Positions 55,761-64,000 of a stretch of DNA of 64,000 bases are shown in pieces. The notes under the pieces are model-generated. The model saw only the letters and a program-made list of their open reading frames with translations. It searched no databases and was not told the origin of the DNA. Source of the DNA: DATFVA01 sp963711455 (GTDB taxonomy: Bacteria > Bacteroidota > Ignavibacteria > Ignavibacteriales > Ignavibacteriaceae); the NCBI GenBank assembly GCA_963711455.1, contig CAVQEH010000004.1:856930-920929 (forward strand). Direction: 5' to 3'. Position 1 is the stretch's first letter; every line of letters starts with the position of its first letter. The position numbers and the translations under genes are program-made.

Positions 55761-56834
55761 ATGTCAAATGCATATTTCAAATTACCTGTGCCTGTAAATG
55801 AACCTGTATTAAACTATGCCCCCGGTAGTGCTGAAAAAGCTGAATTAAAAAAGAAGCTTGCCGAATTACAATCAAAAGAAATTGAAATTCCATTGATCAT
55901 AGGTGGAGAAGAAATTAAAACCGGGAAAACTGCCGAGATAAGAGTACCGCATAATCTGTCTAAGAAGCTGGGAGTTTATCATAAAGCGGGTGCGAAGGAA
56001 GTGAAAATGGCGATTGAAGCCGCGCTTGAAGCCAGGAAAAAATGGTCTGTGATGCCGTGGGAACACAGGGCTTCAGTTTTTAATAAAGCCGCAGAATTAC
56101 TCTCCGGACCATGGCGTGCAACATTAAATGCCGCAACAATGTTGGGACAATCTAAAACAGCCTACCAGGCTGAGATTGATGCTGCCTGTGAATTGATTGA
56201 TTTCTGGAGATTCAATACTTATTATATGACGCAGCTAATGGGGGATCAACCGTATTCACCTAAAGGGATGTGGAACCGGTTGGAGTATCGTCCGCTTGAA
56301 GGATTTGTTTTTGCTGTAACGCCGTTTAACTTTACTTCAATTGCAGGAAATTTACCAACTGCCCCTGTTATAGTCGGAAATGTATCTTTGTGGAAACCTG
56401 CATCGAGTGCTGTTTATTCTGCATACTTTTTAATGAAGCTGTGGGAAGAAGCCGGTCTGCCTAAAGGTGTAATTAATTTTGTTCCCGGATCAGGTAGCCA
56501 GGTTGGCGATCCTGTTCTATCAAGTTCTGATCTGGCAGGAATCCATTTTACAGGATCTACTGCAGTTTTCCAGGGAATGTGGAAAACAATCGGTGACAAT
56601 ATTCAGAAATCAAAATATTACCCGAGAATTGTCGGTGAAACAGGCGGTAAAGATTTTATCTTTGCACACAATGCAGCTAATGTTGATGCTCTTGTTGTCG
56701 CTGCTATCCGCGGTGCTTTTGAATACCAGGGACAGAAATGTTCCGCCGCTTCAAGAATGTACATTCCCCAATCGATATGGAAAGAATTTAAGAAAAAGTA
56801 CACTGCTGAAGTTTCAAAAATTAAAGATGGGTGA
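55761..56834 (+). CDS. Delta-1-pyrroline-5-carboxylate dehydrogenase, N-terminal part (frameshifted)
   Basis: The start is MSNAYFKLPVPVNEPVLNYAPGS, the typical beginning of this family. The protein has the aldehyde-dehydrogenase NAD site (VTPFNFTSIAGNLPTAPVIVGN), Glu in VGETGGKD and the catalytic Cys327 in GQKCSAASR. It oxidises glutamate-semialdehyde to glutamate in proline catabolism. The frame stops after KIKDG at 56834; the next frame continues KMGDVEDFTNFMAAVID (from 56827). One base explains the shift. Confidence 0.92.
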   Translation: MSNAYFKLPVPVNEPVLNYAPGSAEKAELKKKLAELQSKEIEIPLIIGGEEIKTGKTAEIRVPHNLSKKLGVYHKAGAKEVKMAIEAALEARKKWSVMPWEHRASVFNKAAELLSGPWRATLNAATMLGQSKTAYQAEIDAACELIDFWRFNTYYMTQLMGDQPYSPKGMWNRLEYRPLEGFVFAVTPFNFTSIAGNLPTAPVIVGNVSLWKPASSAVYSAYFLMKLWEEAGLPKGVINFVPGSGSQVGDPVLSSSDLAGIHFTGSTAVFQGMWKTIGDNIQKSKYYPRIVGETGGKDFIFAHNAANVDALVVAAIRGAFEYQGQKCSAASRMYIPQSIWKEFKKKYTAEVSKIKDG

Positions 56835-57393
56835 TGTTGAAGACTTTACGAATTTTATGGCAGCAGTAATTGATAAAGGTGCATTCGACAGCATCAAATC
56901 TTATATCGATTATGCAAAAGATTCCAAAGATGCCGAAATTATTACAGGCGGTAAATGTGATGATTCAAAAGGATATTTTATTGAACCGACTACAATTGTA
57001 ACAACCAAACCTAATTTCAAATCGATGCAGGAAGAAATTTTTGGGCCGGTGTTTACAATTTATGTTTATGCTGATAATAAATTCGACGAAGCACTTGAAC
57101 TATGCAATACCACTTCTCCTTACGCGCTAACGGGAGCGATCTGGTCCCAGGACAGAAATGCACTTATAAAAATGTCAGATAAGCTGAGAGATGCGGCAGG
57201 TAATTTTTATATAAATGATAAACCGACTGCGGCAGTTGTTGGACAGCAGCCTTTTGGCGGCGGGCGCGCTTCTGGTACCAATGATAAAGCGGGAAGTGCA
57301 ATGAATATTCTTAGATGGATGACAGTAAGAACGATTAAAGAAACTTTTGTCCCGCCGAAAGACTGGAAATACCCTTTTATGAATGAGAAGTAA
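56827..57393 (+). CDS. Delta-1-pyrroline-5-carboxylate dehydrogenase, C-terminal part
   Basis: This frame gives MGDVEDFTNFMAAVIDKGAFDSIKSYIDYAK, EEIFGPVFTIYVY, ALTGAIWSQDRNA and GQQPFGGGRASGTNDKAGS, all standard for the C-terminal half of the enzyme. It is the direct continuation of 55761-56834. Together they make one enzyme of about 543 residues, the normal length. No proline dehydrogenase gene is adjacent. Confidence 0.9.
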   Translation: MGDVEDFTNFMAAVIDKGAFDSIKSYIDYAKDSKDAEIITGGKCDDSKGYFIEPTTIVTTKPNFKSMQEEIFGPVFTIYVYADNKFDEALELCNTTSPYALTGAIWSQDRNALIKMSDKLRDAAGNFYINDKPTAAVVGQQPFGGGRASGTNDKAGSAMNILRWMTVRTIKETFVPPKDWKYPFMNEK

Positions 57394-57406
57394 AAATTTA
57401 TTTTTT

Positions 57407-57442
57407 AGAGACGTGCAATCGAACTCAAAGTTGTACGTCTCT
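57407..57442. terminator. Bidirectional terminator between convergent genes
   Basis: AGAGACGTGCAA (57407-57418) pairs with TTGTACGTCTCT (57431-57442) with one mismatch; T-runs flank it on both strands. It separates the dehydrogenase from the convergent thioredoxin-like gene. Confidence 0.8.
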
Positions 57443-57453
57443 GTTTTAAAATT

Positions 57454-58068
57454 TTAATGGGCTAATTCTTCTTTCTTAATCAATTCAATAAATTCTTTTT
57501 CTATTTCAATTCCCTTGTTTTTAGAATACCATAAATGAAGCTTCTCCTGCCATTGCTGTTTTTCTATTCCTTCTTCTTTCCATTGAGCAATCAGTTCAAC
57601 TGCAGCCTGTGGTCGTGGTCCCCATCTGAATAATTCATCACCTTCATCATTAAAAGCAATAAGTTTAGGAATGCTTCTCGTTCCATTGGTTAAAAAATGG
57701 TTCATAACATCAGGGTTAGAATCTCTTAATAAAATTATCAAGTTTATCAGCAGGTTTTCTTTGGCTATAGCAGCGATGTAAGGCAGGTTTTGCGCCGAAT
57801 CCCCGCACCAATTTTCTGTAATTACCATCCACAACTGAGGTTCGGTAATTTCATTTAAAATAGTTTTCAATTCTTCACTTGTGCTATAAGTCCTGGCAAT
57901 CCTTGAACTTCTTTGTAGATTCAGGGTTTTGAAATTGTACTTATTCAATTCTTTTTCATTTAAATCTGAAGCCTTTGTCTGCGCCAGTTCTTCTATTGTA
58001 CTGTTTACATATTCAAGGTAGCTCATTCCCTTTTCAAGCAATCTGTTTTTAATCTCTTTAAAATTCAT
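57454..58068 (-). CDS. Thioredoxin-like protein with a single Cys
   Basis: The start MNFKEIKNRLLEKGMSY at 58068 is preferred over the earlier in-frame ATG at 58107. The domain has a thioredoxin fold with WMVITENWCGDSAQNLPYIAA: the active site has one Cys (WCGDS), so it is not a standard dithiol redox protein. NGTRSIPKLIAF is the cis-proline loop. The family (thioredoxin-like, CGDS type) is common in Bacteroidota-Chlorobiota and its function is undefined. Cytoplasmic. Confidence 0.8.
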   Translation of the reverse strand: MNFKEIKNRLLEKGMSYLEYVNSTIEELAQTKASDLNEKELNKYNFKTLNLQRSSRIARTYSTSEELKTILNEITEPQLWMVITENWCGDSAQNLPYIAAIAKENLLINLIILLRDSNPDVMNHFLTNGTRSIPKLIAFNDEGDELFRWGPRPQAAVELIAQWKEEGIEKQQWQEKLHLWYSKNKGIEIEKEFIELIKKEELAH

Positions 58069-58134
58069 TTTTTCTCTCAGATAAATCCGCAAAAAATATT
58101 CTACCACATTAGAATCAAAAAACCAAATAAGGAT

Positions 58135-59148
58135 TCAGGGAGAATCTGATTGATCACTTACATAATAAAATGGAAGCTTAAATTGTTCGAGCGTGAAAAA
58201 TTTACTGCTTCCTTTGTTGACTCCCCGGACTGTGATTCCCACTCCATCAGTCAGCTTATTAATTAGAAGGTAATTAAATGGTCTTGGCGAAGGTCCTTTA
58301 TAATAATCGTGATGTGCATCCGGTCCGGTTTTAAGCTTCACTCTTGGTCCACCTCCTCCACCAGAGACAATAAATGTTTTATTGTTTTCTACAAATCTTT
58401 CATAAGTGTGAGCATGACCTGTAATAAAAGCAAGAGTTTTTTTAGAATTATCAAAAGCGGGTACAAATCCAAGCTGAACCTGCGCAGCATCTCCGGTAAC
58501 TTCACTATTAGAATAAGGCGGGTGATGAGCGAACACAAGTATTCCTTTTACAGAAGGATCATTATCGAATAATTCCAATTTATTTTTAAACCAGTCAATC
58601 TGCTCCTGCCACTGCTTAGCCGAATATTCTCCATCATTTGAATCCAGGAAAATTAAAGCAATGCTGTCGCAAGTTTCAGAATACCAATGGCTGCCAGCCA
58701 GCATAGGAAATCTTTTTGTAAGATACCTAAGAGCTACACTGTTTAATCCGAAGTATTCGTGATTTCCAATAACAGGAAACATCGGAATATTTTTTCTTTT
58801 TAAGGGAGCTACCAGGCTGTCGAAATATTTCCAGTGATCAGCATTATCTCCCTCGAAGACCATATCTCCAAGTAAAATTACAGAGCCGGGATTCTGTTCG
58901 CTTATATTTTCAATTATTTCTTTTCTTTCAATATCATTACTTTCCCTGCCGATCATAGATTCCCAAACAGAAGTTCTTTGCAGATCACCTACAGCTATTA
59001 ACGGAAATGAACATTTGTTTTTTTCTGCAAATAAAAGGCTGTCAGATTTGGAAAATGAAGCAGGGTGTATTTTTATTGCATAACTGTTTATAAAACCTAA
59101 AAGGGCAATAAAAAAGTAAGAAATAAATATTACAGGCTTTTTAATCAT
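58135..59148 (-). CDS. Secreted metallophosphoesterase
   Basis: A 337-residue protein with signal peptide (VIFISYFFIALLGFINSYA) and calcineurin-like motifs in order: AVGDLQRT, LLGDMVFEGDN, IGNHEYFG, FAHHPPYSN and TGHAHTYERF. These resemble purple-acid-phosphatase-type enzymes. It is probably a periplasmic phosphatase. It is 28 bases downstream of nothing on the same strand; the thioredoxin-like gene follows it by 67 bases. Confidence 0.85.
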   Translation of the reverse strand: MIKKPVIFISYFFIALLGFINSYAIKIHPASFSKSDSLLFAEKNKCSFPLIAVGDLQRTSVWESMIGRESNDIERKEIIENISEQNPGSVILLGDMVFEGDNADHWKYFDSLVAPLKRKNIPMFPVIGNHEYFGLNSVALRYLTKRFPMLAGSHWYSETCDSIALIFLDSNDGEYSAKQWQEQIDWFKNKLELFDNDPSVKGILVFAHHPPYSNSEVTGDAAQVQLGFVPAFDNSKKTLAFITGHAHTYERFVENNKTFIVSGGGGGPRVKLKTGPDAHHDYYKGPSPRPFNYLLINKLTDGVGITVRGVNKGSSKFFTLEQFKLPFYYVSDQSDSP

Positions 59149-59315
59149 CTTTAACTGACTTCGAATTTAACCTAAACCCTACAAATTTAGTGAAATACAA
59201 AATTTGATTTTAGGCAAGATAAATTGACCGTGTTAAAAATTTTATTAATTTTTAACTTTTTTTCAACAAATAATATTTTAATTTAATAGTGTAAAAAGTT
59301 AAGAAGGTTTAACAC

Positions 59316-59702
59316 ATGGTAACTGATACAAAACATTTTACACCCGAAGAAGCACGGCGCACTCTTCCGCTTGTAAGAAAAATAGTTGAAGATATTCTTC
59401 ATTCATCCCGTGAGATACGGCTTCTTGCCGAGGATAAAGATGGAATTATCGGGGATGATCCACAGATAAAAAAAATGATGAACGATATCAATGGATTTAT
59501 GGCGGAGCTTGAAGAAATCGGTTGTTTCTATAAAGACTGGAATTTTACCACTGGGTTAGTAGATTTTCCTTCTATAATAGATGGAAATGAAGTATTTCTC
59601 TGCTGGAAGAATGATGAAGATGATATTAAATTTTATCATGAAATTGAAACCGGTTATGCCGGCAGGAAGCCTATTCCAGAAAAGTATTTTAGTAATAACT
59701 GA
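59316..59702 (+). CDS. DUF2203 family protein
   Basis: The 128-residue protein has FTPEEARRTLPLVRKIVEDI at the start and GLVDFPSIIDGNEVFLCWKNDEDDIKFYHEIETGYAGRKPI at the end, the recognised DUF2203 pattern. The middle is a helical hairpin. Function is unknown. A ribosome site AAGAAGG is seven bases upstream of the ATG. Confidence 0.85.
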   Translation: MVTDTKHFTPEEARRTLPLVRKIVEDILHSSREIRLLAEDKDGIIGDDPQIKKMMNDINGFMAELEEIGCFYKDWNFTTGLVDFPSIIDGNEVFLCWKNDEDDIKFYHEIETGYAGRKPIPEKYFSNN

Positions 59703-59774
59703 ACTGATTTAAATTACCCCCTTCCTTAGATAAACATTTTCTGTTTTATTAATTCACATCTATCTCAAAGGCAA

Positions 59775-60200
59775 TCATTCTTTTTGCAATTTAAAAGTAG
59801 CAGATGCTGAAGCAGTCTTACCTGTTTCAGCATCTTTAATATTAAATATAACTTTGTATTCACCATCCCTGTAAGTTGAATCAAGATCAAATTGTATTTC
59901 TACAGGAACATCAATAAATTTTTCACTATTAACTTTATCTTCGGTTCTGCTGATAATTGATTTTGCGGTATCGCCGTCGGGTTTAATAAGATCGATTTTA
60001 TAACCGATCTTAGTCGTGAAACTGTCATTCCTTTCAATTTGAGTAAAGCCTTTTACCCGTGTTGTGGCATCGACTTCCCAGCTATTCCCAAGATCATAAG
60101 CAAATGCCTCTGCATTAAATGCTTCCAGTTTCTCTTCCTTTTTTGAACAGGCACTGATTATTAAAAGAAGACTTATTACTGAAATCAATAATGCTTTCAT
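59775..60200 (-). CDS. Small lipoprotein
   Basis: The 141-residue product has a lipobox signal (LLISVISLLLIISACSKKEE, Cys at 18). The rest is a beta-sandwich-like domain with YKIDLIKPDGDTAKS and GEYKVIFNIKDAETGKTA. It was not recognised. It is 31 bases after serC on the same strand. Confidence 0.75.
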   Translation of the reverse strand: MKALLISVISLLLIISACSKKEEKLEAFNAEAFAYDLGNSWEVDATTRVKGFTQIERNDSFTTKIGYKIDLIKPDGDTAKSIISRTEDKVNSEKFIDVPVEIQFDLDSTYRDGEYKVIFNIKDAETGKTASASATFKLQKE

Positions 60201-60231
60201 TTATAGCTCCTGTTCTTTTAACAAAATGATA

Positions 60232-61320
60232 TTAACCATTTTTCTTCTGGAAATCTTTCATAAAGCTTACAAGGTCTTCAACACCTTTTTTCGGAAATGC
60301 GTTATAGATTGAAGCTCTTAATCCGCCAACCGAACGGTGTCCTTTCAATCCGCTGAAACCATTCTTCGAAGCTTCATCAACAAGCTTTTTTTCCAATTCT
60401 TCAGAATTCAGGTTGAAAGTAATATTCATTAAAGAACGGCTATCCTTGTCAGCGTGACCTTTAAAGTAACCGCCGCTTGCATCAATACAATTATAAAGAA
60501 TGTCAGCCTTTTCCTTATTTGTTTTATACATTGCATCAAGTCCGCCGTTTTTCTTCAGCCATTTAGTTACAAGTCCTATTATATAAATGCCAAACACAGT
60601 TGGAGTATTGTAAAGAGAATCAGCATCGACATGAGTTTTATAATTAAGCATTGTGTGAAGAGAATCGCTGCTTCTTTCAACCATATCTTTCCTGATTATT
60701 ACAAGTGTAACGCCGGAAGGTCCCATATTTTTTTGAGCCCCCGCATATATAAGAGCGTATTTATTAATACTGATTTTCCTGGAAAGAATATCGGATGAAG
60801 CATCACAAATGAGCGGAACTTTAGCTGTTGCGGGTTCGTATTGAAACTCTGTTCCGTAAATAGTATTATTTGAAGTAAAGTGAACATAAGCTGCACCGGC
60901 GTCAAGTTTCAGTTCATCCTGTTTTGGAATTCTTTTAAATTTCCCTTCTTCTGCTGAAGCAGCGATATTTACCGTCCCAACTCGTTTAGCTTCCTTTATC
61001 GCTTTTTTCGACCAGCTTCCGGTTACGATATAATCGGCTTTGTTTGCGGGAGGCATTAAATTAAGCGGAACCATAGAGAACTGAAGGCTTGCGCCGCCCT
61101 GGAGGAACAGGATTGAATAATCATCGCTGATTCCCAAAAGTTCTTTTAAATCTGCTTTTGCATCACCAATTATTTTATCAAAAGTTTTTGAACGGTGACT
61201 GATCTCGAGTATTGACATTCCCACGCCGGGAAGCGCCATTAAATTTTCCTGTGCTTCTTTTAAAACTTCTTCCGGTAAAACAGCCGGGCCTGCACTGAAG
61301 TTATAGATTCTTTTTTCCAT
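60232..61320 (-). CDS. serC: Phosphoserine aminotransferase
   Basis: A 362-residue PLP-dependent enzyme with family start RIYNFSAGPAVLPEEVL, FLQGGASLQFSMVPLNL and the PLP-lysine region AGAQKNMGPSGVTLVI. It converts 3-phosphohydroxypyruvate to phosphoserine in serine synthesis. DUF1015 follows upstream on the same strand, a frequent neighbour of serC. Normal length. Confidence 0.96.
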   Translation of the reverse strand: MEKRIYNFSAGPAVLPEEVLKEAQENLMALPGVGMSILEISHRSKTFDKIIGDAKADLKELLGISDDYSILFLQGGASLQFSMVPLNLMPPANKADYIVTGSWSKKAIKEAKRVGTVNIAASAEEGKFKRIPKQDELKLDAGAAYVHFTSNNTIYGTEFQYEPATAKVPLICDASSDILSRKISINKYALIYAGAQKNMGPSGVTLVIIRKDMVERSSDSLHTMLNYKTHVDADSLYNTPTVFGIYIIGLVTKWLKKNGGLDAMYKTNKEKADILYNCIDASGGYFKGHADKDSRSLMNITFNLNSEELEKKLVDEASKNGFSGLKGHRSVGGLRASIYNAFPKKGVEDLVSFMKDFQKKNG

Positions 61321-61368
61321 AATATTGAACTTCCCTTCTTATTATCGATTTAAATTAAAAATAAAAAA

Positions 61369-62621
61369 TTAAATTGTATGCACTAATAATCCATCCCTGA
61401 GCTTGGGTTCAAACCAGGTCGATTTAGGAGGCATTATTTCTCCTGCATCAGAAATTTTCAAAAGGTCATTTAAAAGAAACGGGATAAAGAGAAAATGCTA
61501 CTGCGGCTTCACCTTCATTAACAAGCTTTTCAAGCTCTTTCGTGCCGCGTATTCCCCCGATAAAATCTATCCGCTTATTCGTTCTCGGATCATCAATATT
61601 AAGTACCGGGTTTAAAATAAAATCCTGCAGAATGCTTGCATCAAGTGTTTCTGCGACTGATTTGGTAAGGGCATTACTTGCAAGAACGGAATCTCTTGCT
61701 TTTAACATGTACCATTCACCATCCAGATACATTCCGTAACTTCTTCTTTCCGCCGGTTCTTTAGCTTAGTTGATTTTTCAACAGAGAACTTTTCACTTAC
61801 CTTATTTAAGAATTCATCTTTCGAGAGATTGTTCAAATCTGAAACCACCCTGTTGTAAGGAAGAATATTAAGCTGTTCGGCAGGGAAAATTACAGATATA
61901 AAATAATTATACTCCTCATCGCCTTTATGATTTTTATTCTGTTGCTTTTTAACATTCCGTGCCCTCGCCGCACTGGCTGCGCGATGGTGTCCGTCGGCAA
62001 TATAAAGATGATCAATTTTCTTAAATGCCTCTACAATCTCTTTGTTATATTTTTCCGGAACAATCCAGACTGTATGCCTAATTCCATCCGGTGAAGTGAA
62101 ATCATATTCGGGTTTATTTTCTTTCATTGTATGCATCAACGATTTTGTTTACTGCATCTACTCCGCGATAAGTTAAAAAAACTACTCCCGTCTGTGCTTC
62201 TGTAGTTATAATATGATTTGTCCTGTCATCTTCTTTTTCTCTTCTTGTTTTTTCGTGCTTAAGTATAACATCTTTTTCATAATCATCCACAGAAAAAGTT
62301 GCGGCAATTCCCACCTGGGATTTTCCGTTCATTACAAGCTTGTATAAATAAAAACGGGGAACATTCATCTGTAACAAGCGGGGCTTCCTTTTTCAGCCTG
62401 TTAAGATTTTCTTTTGCCTTCTTATAAACTTCTTCAGAATAAGCATTGATGCTGTCATCAAGCTCGATTTCCGAACGGGTTACGCGTAAAAAATTTAGTG
62501 GATTTCCTTTTGCTTCCTGCTTTGCTTCTTTCCTGTTCACAACATCATAAGGAACGCTGGCTACTATTTGCGCTTTGTCTTTTGAGGGTCTTAATGCTTT
62601 AAAAGGTCTGATAACTGCCAT
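61369..62621 (-). pseudogene. DUF1015 protein broken by four frameshifts
   Basis: The pieces in order along the minus strand are MAVIRPFKALRPSKDKAQIVASVPYDVVN (from 62621), KLVMNGKSQVGIAATFSVDDYEKDVILKHEKTRREKEDDR, KPEYDFTSPDGIRHTVWIVPE with HLYIADGHHRAASA, GEWYMLKARDS, and finally NDLLKISDAGEIMPPKSTWFEPKLRDGLLVHTI ending at 61369. All belong to DUF1015 (about 415 residues), next to serC as usual. Shifts lie near 62380, 62130, 61720 and 61458. No frame is intact, yet motifs are well kept, so this may be sequencing error rather than decay. Confidence 0.8.
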
Positions 62622-62833
62622 AATTAACGAATCTCCATAAAAAGTATAAAAGAATGAGGTTTAAAATCAATAAAATATCATAAATATGCTATTTATAAGG
62701 AGATTAATTCTGAAATAAAGTAAATGAAAGGCATAATTATTTTGCAGAACTGAGTGATGCTGATAAATTCTGTAACCGAATTTATCTACAAAAAAATTGG
62801 AGAAAACCTCCGGTAAAAAATCAATAATGATTT

Positions 62834-63049
62834 TCAATCAGGCAATTCTTCGCAAAGAAAACCAAGATTACTGATTTTGTTAACCACTTCTTCTTTTTTA
62901 ATATTTTCCCCAATGACTCTTACAACTTTGTCCCTGTCTTCAAGATCAATTGTGCATTCATTAATATGATATGAATTGTTCAGATTATTTTTTACTGAAC
63001 CGAAATCGTCTTTTGACCTGATGTTTGTCCTTAAAATTATTATTTCCAT
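62834..63049 (-). CDS. Small HMA-like (ferredoxin-fold) protein without CxxC
   Basis: The 71-residue protein from ATG 63049 (MEIIILRTNIRSKDDFGSVKNNL) has the size and strand-helix-strand pattern of heavy-metal-associated domains (CTIDLEDRDKVVRVIGENIKKEEVVNKISNLGFLCEEL). The metal-binding CxxC in the first loop is replaced by NIRSKD. It may be a relative without metal function. An earlier ATG at 63064 is less likely. Confidence 0.6.
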   Translation of the reverse strand: MEIIILRTNIRSKDDFGSVKNNLNNSYHINECTIDLEDRDKVVRVIGENIKKEEVVNKISNLGFLCEELPD

Positions 63050-63155
63050 TGATATTCCTTTCAACAGTATCTTAATATTCAGGACGATTGATGACAGAAA
63101 ATATTTTAAAGACGGGAAAAATTTTGGATGGCAGCTTAATTATATAGAAAAAAAC

Positions 63156-63191
63156 AAAGCGATATTCCCGCAAAAGCAGGTCTATCGCTTT
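63156..63191 (-). terminator. Terminator of the YHS gene
   Basis: AAAGCGATA (63156-63164) pairs perfectly with TATCGCTTT (63183-63191), with an inner CCTGC/GCGGG stem, and an A-run at 63148-63154 supplies the T-run on the minus strand. It follows the YHS gene by 26 bases. Confidence 0.8.
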
Positions 63192-63217
63192 TATGGAGAG
63201 AGCGTATAGTTTTGAGC

Positions 63218-63793
63218 TTAGTTTTTATCCGATTTTTTATCAATCATCTTATCCTGCATTTTTCCTTCTTTCATATTCATCTTCGACCATTCCATATCGG
63301 CAGCTTTAATATCGCTCTCTAAATCATTCTTAAAAAGTTTTTTAACATCTTTGTTGTGGTTTAGATACAATTTACCGTCATGAATTGTCCATGCATCTGG
63401 ATCGCATGAAACAAGTTTTCCCTTACCTACCGCATAAGCGCAGTAACCGCCATAAGCCGGGGCATATTTTTCAGGATTTTCCTGAAACATTTTCATATTT
63501 TCCAGATTGTTAAAATACCATTCTGCATCCATCCATTTATAGCTGTACATTTTATTTCCCATTTCAGCTTTGCCGTCAGTGAAATAAGCAACCGGATCAT
63601 AACCATCTATCGCGACTCCCATTTTATCGGTTGAAACCATCATATTGCTCTGCATCATATTATCATTCTTCATCATTTTTTCGCTATGCATCGTCTTATC
63701 GTTTTTCATCGTATTATTGTCCTGAGCAAAAGACATAACTGAAAGAAACAAAATCAGAATAAATGAACTGAAAAAGATCGTCCTGATCTTCAT
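63218..63793 (-). CDS. Secreted YHS-domain protein with Met-rich linker
   Basis: The 191-residue protein has a signal peptide (IFFSSFILILFLSVMSFA), a Met/Asn/Lys-rich segment (TMKNDKTMHSEKMMKNDNMMQSNMM, residues 28-52) and a YHS domain (GVAIDGYDPVAYFTDGKAEMGNKMYSYKW, PEKYAPAYGGYCAYAVGKGKLVSCD). YHS domains bind metals, mainly copper or iron-like ions; methionine-rich stretches often bind copper. A periplasmic metal-handling role is a reasonable inference. The last residues again are Met- and Lys-rich. Confidence 0.82.
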   Translation of the reverse strand: MKIRTIFFSSFILILFLSVMSFAQDNNTMKNDKTMHSEKMMKNDNMMQSNMMVSTDKMGVAIDGYDPVAYFTDGKAEMGNKMYSYKWMDAEWYFNNLENMKMFQENPEKYAPAYGGYCAYAVGKGKLVSCDPDAWTIHDGKLYLNHNKDVKKLFKNDLESDIKAADMEWSKMNMKEGKMQDKMIDKKSDKN

Positions 63794-63934
63794 ATTATCT
63801 CCTAATTATTAGTTGTTGAATTTTACGATTGAAAAGTAATGAAGGAGTGTAACGAAAGAGTAACAAAAGGGATAAGAATTTGTAAGAATTGTTTGCGGGG
63901 ATTAATACTGCTGTATATTATTAATAAAAGAATA

Positions 63935-64000
63935 TCACCAAATTATTTTGACTCTTTCATTCAGCAATGAAATATATTTTTCCTTCATTTCTTCTGATAA
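63935..64000 (-). CDS. Possible C-terminal end of a gene entering from the right edge
   Basis: A minus-strand frame of 21 codons is open to the right edge and ends in TGA (LSEEMKEKYISLLNERVKIIW). It is too short to identify. It leaves about 140 bases before the YHS gene for that gene's promoter. Confidence 0.3.
   Translation of the reverse strand, partial: LSEEMKEKYISLLNERVKIIW

Overview
The window looks like a chromosome segment of an Ignavibacteria-type bacterium (Ignavibacteriota / Chlorobi-Bacteroidota side). The reasons are secreted proteins ending in Por/type IX secretion sorting domains with the NYPNPFNP signature (11098..12339, 49700..52523), a GWxTD-domain protein, a four-subunit 2-oxoacid:ferredoxin oxidoreductase, an AT-rich composition, and at least one Bacteroidota-style promoter (TAnnTTTG, 12804..12811). 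This placement is inferred from the proteins; there is no rRNA in the window.

Layout: 1-2.5 kb is the C-terminal part of an alpha-2-macroglobulin-like protein, followed by the scar of an IS256-family transposase. 3.3-6.4 kb is a Vor/Kor ferredoxin oxidoreductase operon in the order delta-alpha-beta-gamma, with a small helical protein at its end. 6.5-18 kb holds a metallophosphoesterase, a YCF48-like propeller, a GH13/CBM48 alpha-glucan enzyme, a sorting-domain protein, a GWxTD protein overlapping a TonB-like protein, and a large unknown secreted protein. 18.3-19.9 kb is an HTH-ImmA/IrrE plus DUF4411 toxin-antitoxin-like pair.

20.0-27.5 kb is a genomic island at the 3' end of an initiator tRNA-Met gene (27438..27510, minus). 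Its far end is marked by a 53-bp duplication of the tRNA 3' end and terminator. The island carries a GIY-YIG nuclease ORF, a tyrosine integrase, an excisionase-like HTH protein behind a Shine-Dalgarno hairpin, an HUH rolling-circle Rep protein, and a single-chain Type IIG/ISP-like restriction-modification enzyme as cargo.

27.7-35.3 kb has a STAS protein, a TolB-like lipoprotein with six near-identical repeats, two DUF4242 proteins, and two tandem 862-residue LuxR-type ATPase regulators. 35.9-48.5 kb is an accessory region. It contains the 3' end of a contractile tail sheath gene, a putative Cys/His-dyad protein, a UDG-like protein, a broken amidohydrolase, a PduS-PduT electron-transfer pair without other microcompartment genes, an LCAT-like lipase, a peptidoglycan amidase with SH3-like tail, a membrane protein, and LigD. 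48.5-64 kb contains small membrane proteins, a sorting-domain BNR-repeat protein, an OmpR-type two-component system, delta-1-pyrroline-5-carboxylate dehydrogenase, a thioredoxin-like protein, a secreted phosphatase, DUF2203, serC next to DUF1015, and a Met-rich YHS protein.

The clearest window-wide oddity is that more than ten otherwise well-conserved genes carry single-base frameshifts, several in or beside A/T runs (LigD, response regulator, amidase). Uncorrected indels in the assembly are the simplest explanation for most of them, so each apparent pseudogene here needs read-level support before it is read as biology.
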